Source: Sophora flavescens (lineage: Eukaryota > Streptophyta > Magnoliopsida > Fabales > Fabaceae). From it: a stretch of DNA of 64,000 nt. The position numbers and the translations under genes were made by a program. The notes below the pieces were generated by a model. That model saw only the letters and a list, made by a program, of their open reading frames with translations, did no database searches and was not told where the DNA came from. Shown here one piece after another: positions 58,601 through 64,000 of this stretch. Position 1 is the stretch's first letter. Every line of letters starts with the position of its first letter. The stretch is from contig CM061063.1 of assembly GCA_030762895.1 (NCBI GenBank), forward strand, positions 77,621,836 to 77,685,835, written 5' to 3'.

Positions 58601-60284
58601 ATGATGATCCGACCGTTTCAAGGCGAATCAAGAAGCTAGTTTTACAGGATGCAAGAGCCATGGGGATGATACTCATCGACGAGGACCACAGAGATGCTTC
58701 CTTTGATGCAGGTGTATTTCCCTTCTCACAGGTTGGCAATCTTGAAGGGTATCAGATCCTTAAGTACATAAACTCTACCAAGTAAGCATTATAAAACATA
58801 ACAAATGTTCAATAGTGATCTAAAGCAGCTTTTCCCATGTTCTATGTGCAAACAAGACGGGCAAATAGTATGAAGTTAATTAAACAGATGACAGCTAATG
58901 TAAAATGCATGCTATACAGAAATAATTAAATAGATAAATATATTGTATATTGTATGTGGATTGGAAGAAGTTAAAAGATAACATGCTAGCTATATGCTCA
59001 TTCTATGATGCCTCCATTGCAGGAACTCAACTGCAACAATTCTTCCAACATCAGAAGTTAATAGATTTAGGCCTTCTCCTACTGTTGCATCTTTCTCCTC
59101 CAGTGGTCCTTCTGGCCTCACAGAAAACATTCTCAAGGTAGTATTTCTCTCTATGCAGTTCATTTCTTCCAATGAACACAGAATTACATAAGCATCTTGA
59201 GAACAATGCACTTGATGTTTCTTTCACATTATGCCAAATCTGTTTCTCCAGCCGGATGTCATGGCTCCAGGCATTGGCATTTTAGCTGCCATGATTCCCA
59301 AAAGTGATGAACCTGGAAGTGTTCCAATTGGGAAAAAACCATCTATGTTTGGCATAAGATCTGGCACTTCTATGGCTTGCCCACATGTGACAGGTGCTGC
59401 AGCATTCATTAAATCAATACATGGAAGGTGGGGTCCTTCAATGATCAAATCAGCATTAATGACAACAGGTTCTATAGACCAACATTCTTTTGAATTCTTT
59501 TCACACTTTTTCTATTCTCAAACCAAAATTTGCATACCACTTTTATACGGATCAGTATCACTACATAATGCACAATGATCTCCACAAAATACAAGCTGAT
59601 GATATGTTATTTGCACACTGATTGCTGATGTAAAAGTGATTGGCATGCAAATATATTTTTTCCTCTTTAAAGGATATATGAGAGAGAGAAATAGAAGTGA
59701 TACTAAGCTTTTTGTTCTACTTCCATTTTTCAGCTACAACATACAATAACATGAGGAAGTCTGTGACCAACAGCACAAACTACTTTGCCAACCCACATGA
59801 AATGGGAGTTGGGGAAATTAATCCACTCAGAGCTCTCAACCCTGGTTTAGTCTTTGAAACAAATGTGGAAGACTATATCAGATTCCTTTGTTATTATGGC
59901 TATTCAAAGAAAAACATAAGGTCAATGTCTAAGACTAATGCCAATTGCCCAAGAAACTCCTCTGAAGATCTTATCTCCAACATCAATTACCCATCAATCT
60001 CCATAGAAAAACTCAAGAGGCAACAGAAAGCAAAAGTAATCACAAGAACAGTTACCAATGTGGGACCCCTTAATGCCACATATACGGCAAAGGTGCGTAC
60101 TCCTGATGGATTGGTTGTCAAGGTCACCCCCAACAAACTTGCGTTTTCTGAAGGTGTTCAAAGAATCTCCTATAGAGTCTCATTCTATGGCAAGGAGGCC
60201 CGTGGTGGATACAATTTTGGATCTCTAACATGGCTTGATGGGAGACATTATGTTCATACAGTGTTTGCAGTCAATGTTCAATAA
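52660..60284 (+). CDS. Subtilisin-like serine protease, SBT5.2/CRSP type, 11 exons
   Basis: A secreted S8 protease of the plant apoplast. Exons: 52660-52749, 52842-52945, 53053-53150, 54198-54356, 57251-57362, 57452-57989, 58105-58205, 58539-58781, 59023-59137, 59252-59468, 59734-60284. All have GT-AG borders, join in frame and give 775 residues, normal for the family. Residues 1-24 form a signal peptide, then an I9 inhibitor propeptide (PYIVYMG, HHFSHAFSGFSAML). The triad is Asp149 (VIDTG), His222 (GHGTHT) and Ser560 (SGTSMA), with oxyanion Asn327 (SAGNDGP). A PA domain is at about 390-480 and a fibronectin-like end from about 670. The nearest relative I recall is Arabidopsis CO2-response secreted protease. 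The conserved SSRGP before Ser560 reads SSSGP. Intron 4 is 2.9 kb. The in-frame ATG at 52609 is rejected on TATA position. Confidence 0.9.
55555..55753 (+). mobile_element. tRNA-derived SINE in intron 4
   Basis: The SINE (55567-55741) has an A-box-like TGGCTAGCAGCTTAG, a perfect B box GGATTCGAATCC at about 55621, and an A-tail. CAATAACATGAT is duplicated at 55555-55566 and 55742-55753. The intact duplication shows recent insertion. It is a different family from the SINE at 1962/36496. Confidence 0.85.
56304..56706. mobile_element. MULE-type foldback MITE in intron 4
   Basis: The element (56313-56697, 385 bp) is almost wholly an inverted repeat. The left arm reads GGTTTAATTGTATTTTTCGT and TGCGATTTTGGTCC; the right arm is GGACCAAAATCGCACAATTG and TGCAATTAAGCC. 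The flanks TATCATTTT and TATAATTTT match at 8 of 9 bases. The arms hold shorter tandem repeats of GGGACCAAAATTGCACA. It shares the TIR sequence with the MULE at 41284. Confidence 0.85.
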
Positions 60285-61220
60285 ATTAACACACACACAA
60301 TTTTATGTTTGTATATGGGAATGACCTTTTATGCACACACACACGCACAACTTTATGTTGTACATGGGAATGAGCATTTTGGATTGCGTAATTGAAGGCA
60401 TAAATTTCTCAATGAAACACATTCTTAACTGACAATTCTCTGACCCTATTGCACTTTAATGAGCCTACAATAACGGAAACTTTGTTTGTCGAGACACATT
60501 CTATTTTCACTTTCATGTACGAATATTTGAAAACTTGAAATACAGTGAAATTTATATAACAGTTTTATTATTATTTTTTGAAAACAGAATTCTGGAAACC
60601 CTTGGTATTTCTTGGTTCTTAACAAAAAAAACCATACAAGAAATAATCACCATATAACTTAAAGCTCAAGTTATGTCGTTGACTGGCTATGCCACTATCT
60701 AACAGTAAGAGAGATGAAATTAAACCGAAATTGTCAGAGTACATTGTAAGTAAATTCAAAATCAGAACATATATAAATGAATATATCGGGAGCTAAAAAG
60801 GGTGAATCCGAATTGCCTCATCTGCTACAAAAAGCACCCCTAGCATCGGTCCAAATGGTAGTTTAGAAAAGATGATTGAAAAGGTGGTGAATGCAAAGTA
60901 AAATTTTAAAAGAAAAGTCCAAGGAGTACGTAGAAAAATCTGGAAATTTTGTTAATGTGGCTAAACGAAAGAAACTTAATAAGCTGATATAACAATTCTA
61001 GAGTTTATGCTTCAAGCTTTTAATATTATGAATAGATTAGACAAATTGAAATTGAGGCTAACATTATAAATATGAAAGAAAAATCATGTGTCATTTTATG
61101 TAAAAAAATATGTAAATATAATAAAGATATTCAAATGTTTAATTTAAAAAAGAAAAAGAAAAAAAGTATAATAAACATAGTTGATCTAACATTTTCCTTT
61201 GCAAAAGAGATTAAGAAACA
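60285..61220 (+). other. Subtilase 3' UTR and AT-rich intergenic stretch
   Basis: Immediately after the TAA at 60282 come (CA)n tracts and a direct repeat (ACTTTATGTT / ATTTTATGTT with TGGGAATGA). Poly(A)-signal-like sequence AATGAAACA is near 60410. After that only AT-rich sequence without open frames is seen. Confidence 0.4.
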
Positions 61221-61223
61221 TAA

Positions 61224-61520
61224 GGGCACGTTTACTTTGTAAAAACATTTTCATTTTTTCATTTTCTAAAATCTATATTTATTTTAGTATTTCTCTCTCT
61301 ATTTCCTTTTTCATTTTTAGAAAACAAATCTAGTATTTCCAGAAATTTTTAAAATTTCAAAAAATTATTTTCATTGTTTTCGAAAATACATGCCTCTTAA
61401 CCAACCTCCATCTTCTTTTTGTCACATTGTAGGAAACTTTCATTTTTTTGTTAAAACTTAAAATCAATATAAATTTTAAAAAAAGAAAATTGAAAATACT
61501 TTCGAAAAGTAAACTGGCCC
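61224..61520. mobile_element. MITE with GTTTACTTT termini
   Basis: It begins GGGCACGTTTACTTTGTAAAA and ends CGAAAAGTAAACTGGCCC, inverted with two mismatches. The interior is AT-rich with runs of TTTTCATTTT and its complement. The class is undetermined. Confidence 0.55.
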
Positions 61521-61882
61521 TCGTTACTTACAAAATTTAAATTTTGTTTCAATTAACCACGATACCAACCCAAGGTTAGTCCCACATTAGTCAAAGACAA
61601 AAAATAAGGCATTGGGCCTTGTAATCGGTTTGAAGCTTCTTATACTTTTTCTACACCCCAACCATAAATAAAACTTTAACTCATAGTTTGAATGAGAATA
61701 AAAAATGAAAAGAAAGATAATGCAAAAAATGAAGAACAAGGAAAATTTTCTATCTTAATATTTTCTTGAAGAGAGAAGAAAATCAAAATATTACTTTATG
61801 TTATTTACTTTTATAAAACAAAGTGAAAAAATATATATAAATATATAAAATAATATATATGCCCATATCATAATGGATTTAA

Positions 61883-62047
61883 TGTATATGAATTGACGGT
61901 GTAAAATTTTTTTACACAGTCATCCAATCATATCTTACCATATAGATATTTAGGGAGATGATTTAGGAATTAATATAACAAAGTGGCATAATGATGGAAT
62001 ATGATTGGACGTTTGTGTAAATCTTTTTTACACTGTCAGTGTATATT
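61883..62047. mobile_element. MITE, TACACTGTCA family, copy 4
   Basis: The left end reads GTATATGAATTGACGGTGTAA and the right end TTTTACACTGTCAGTGTATA. Same family as the copies near 795, 36680 and 36904, but with a different core. Confidence 0.65.
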
Positions 62048-62166
62048 TATTAAACTCTGTCATAATATAATGAAATTAGATATATATTTTTTGTAATATC
62101 TCTTTTTGTAATATTTTTTTTATAATTCCTTTATCTTTTAGATATGGGTATGCTCCACTAGGCTAG

Positions 62167-62756
62167 TGTAGAGAGTTCTAGAGATGTCTATGATCATTCT
62201 AAATATCTAGATATTCTTGGAGAAGGTTCTAGAGAATCATCTTCCATCATGTGATTAAAATGATCTACACCAACCATTAAGGAGGTGGTAGGCATATAAA
62301 TATGTGGTAGGACTTCATTTGTAACATCCAAATATCTAACCATGGGTACTTGTAAGAATTTCTCTAGAGCAACACAAGTTCCATTTACTCACGAGTAATG
62401 ATATTTGAACACGAAAATAGTGTCCAACATCGTATAAAAGTATTTCTTCCCACTTATTTATTATTTTCTTATCTCTCATCATATATTTCATCACTCCCAA
62501 AACACTCATAAGCTTTACGACGTCTATATAAGTTGTCCAAATTGTGTGTCCAAATATATTTACTCTTTACTCAAACTCTTCTTAGTGTAGAGAGTTCTAT
62601 AGATGTTACAAATGAAGTCATGCCACCTATTTATATGCCTTCCATATCCTTAATGGTTGGTGGAGATCAATTTAATCTTCGGGTGAAAGATAGTTCTCTA
62701 GAACCTTCTCCAAGAATATCTAGATATTTAAAATGATGGTACACATCTCTAGAACA
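62167..62756. repeat. Inverted repeat with promoter-like arms
   Basis: The left arm is 62178-62330 and the right arm 62601-62755, reverse complements with scattered mismatches. Each has TCTAGATATTCTTGGAG, GAAGGTTCTAGAGAA (heat-shock-element-like), CACCAACCATTAAGG, GGCATATAAATA (TATA-like) and ATTTGTAACATC. They point toward each other. No coding frame lies between. A mobile foldback or duplicated promoter are both possible. Confidence 0.65.
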
Positions 62757-63068
62757 CATCTTCTTTGCACAGTTTTCTACTCTTTCTTTTGCAGCCTCAC
62801 CAATCAAGCACTCCCGCAGGATATACATTTTTGTTTTTCCTAAAATATTCTCTCATTTTAGATTCAAATTCTTACATTCATGTGGATCCATCTATTTTTC
62901 TCAATAAAGTCTACTGCTTGGTCTCGTTTTCGTTTTTGGATTTTATGGGCCAATAATTTTTTTCTAGAAGCATCTTCAACATTTCACCACCCTTTTGTTT
63001 TTGCTGGAGTTGGGATGGTAAAGGTGAGAAATTTTCAGCTTTTAAAGCTTAATTCTAGAGTTTCTTGA
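62757..63068 (+). other. 5' flank of the SUVH-like pseudogene
   Basis: T-rich, no convincing frame. TTTTTTCTAGAAGCATC and GCTGGAGTTGGGATGGTAAAGG look like remains of a UTR or a first intron before the SUVH-like frame. Splice sites cannot be fixed. Confidence 0.3.
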
Positions 63069-64000
63069 TTGAAAGGGTCGATATTGGAAAAATGGTTGTG
63101 TCAAATTTCAAATTTTCCATCATGTTCGATTGATAAGTCAAGGATTATAGATGTTAAACCTTTGCGTAGTTTGGCACCTGTGATTCCAAAATCTGGTCAA
63201 ATTTCTGGGGTTTCTCCATTTTTACCCTTTGGTGAACCTCATGCACCACCTATTTCCCCCAATCCAAATCCATTAAGGTCCTTTAGGAGCCCACTAGTTG
63301 AAGAAACCCCACATAGAACCAATGGTGATACTTCTTCACTAGTGGTGGAGGGTTTCAATGGTTCCTGGGATGCTGATAATCAAAAGCGTGCAACACCAAA
63401 TTCACAAAGCTGTAAATCATCCCAAAAGAGGATTAAGAAATCTCAAGAACCTCAGGCACAAGCACCACATATTTTTCTCAATCCAACCCCATTAAGGTCC
63501 TTTAGGAGCCCACTTGTTGAAACAGAAACCCCACGAGGAGACCCAGTGACTATGACTGGTGCCTATGATTGAGATTGAGGCACATCTAAAAACTCCTATT
63601 CAATCCTTATGGAATTACATCTGAAGGTGATCACAATCACAACCAATCAATGAGTGGAATTGACTACAAATGACAATCAAGGGTGAGGATAAGGAGGAAC
63701 ATGTGGCTTTAAGAATTCTCATTGTTTCATCTGGAATGATAATCAAGGGTGAGGATAAGGAGGAACATGTGGCTTTAAGCATTGTTTCATGATGCAGAGG
63801 ATAATGATATTTTAATTTATAGTGGTCAGGGTGAGAACTTCAACAAGAAAGATAAGCACGCGGGTGATCAAAAGCTTCAAAGGGGTAATCTTGCTTTGGA
63901 TAGAAGTTCACAGCGACACAACGAAGTAAGAGTCATTCGGGGGACCTTTCCACAGGAGTGGAGAGTATTGCATTATCACTTGTCAATGATATTGACAATG
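63069..64000 (+). pseudogene. SUVH1/3-type histone H3K9 methyltransferase, degraded, runs off the window
   Basis: The N-terminal frame (63069-63572) has SIDKSRIIDVKPLRSLAPVI, matching the start of legume SUVH1/3-type proteins, then a Pro-rich region with a duplicated PNPNPLRSFRSPLVEE / NPTPLRSFRSPLVETE block. A stop at 63570 ends it. From about 63786 an SRA domain fragment is readable: AEDNDILIYSGQGENF, DQKLQRGNLALDRSSQ and HNEVRVIRGT. VESIALSLVNDIDN at 63959-64000 looks like the pre-SET start, so most of the SRA C-terminal part is missing between. Intact family members bind methylated DNA by SRA and methylate H3K9 by SET. Stops, a 45-bp duplication and the deletion argue for a pseudogene. 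Confidence 0.75.
63671..63782 (+). repeat. ~45-bp direct repeat in the SUVH pseudogene
   Basis: GATAAGGAGGAACATGTGG with flanking AATCAAGGGTGAG and CTTTAAG occurs at about 63673-63718 and again at 63738-63780. The intervening 20 bases also end in GTTTCAT, which follows both copies. This is a local tandem duplication. Confidence 0.8.

Overview
This is plant nuclear DNA, probably from a legume (inference). The support is an 11-exon gene with GT-AG introns, plant LTR-retrotransposon lineages (SIRE/Maximus Copia, Athila and Tekay-like Ty3), tRNA-derived SINEs, MULE and other MITEs, and an AT-rich background with long A/T runs. There are no bacterial operons, rRNA genes or CRISPR arrays. Only one gene looks intact.

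Layout. 1-2017: AT-rich intergenic DNA with degenerate repeats. 2018-36495: one stack of nested elements. A roughly 180-bp tandem repeat took a SINE, and the SINE took a SIRE/Maximus Copia element (2023-36490, target duplication GAGAT). The SIRE then received four insertions: an Athila solo LTR (4642-5789), a complete Athila element on the minus strand (7313-16837), a Tekay-like solo LTR inside the reverse transcriptase (18278-21214), and a second Athila element on the minus strand (23001-32595). Each of the four has a 5-bp target duplication. Without them the SIRE is about 11.2 kb. All its reading frames are broken. It keeps gag, protease, integrase, reverse transcriptase/RNase H and an extra 3' env-like ORF region.

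36496-46150: more tandem repeat units carrying MITEs, a candidate Helitron 3' end, a diverged LTR-like tandem array, a Tourist-like MITE, and a second stack (a MULE MITE containing a Ty3-like solo LTR that contains a 1.1-kb foldback). 46157-51367: a Copia element on the minus strand with two LTRs and two in-frame stops. 52660-60284: an apparently intact secreted subtilisin-like protease gene of the SBT5.2/CRSP type, whose 2.9-kb fourth intron holds a SINE and a MULE foldback. 60285-62760: MITEs and an inverted repeat with heat-shock-promoter-like arms. 63069-64000: a degraded SUVH-type histone methyltransferase copy that runs off the window.

The window is mainly a record of the order of insertions: SINE before SIRE before Athila/Tekay, and MULE before solo LTR before foldback. 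Intact target duplications at each level support the order. The protease gene is probably the only functional protein-coding gene here.
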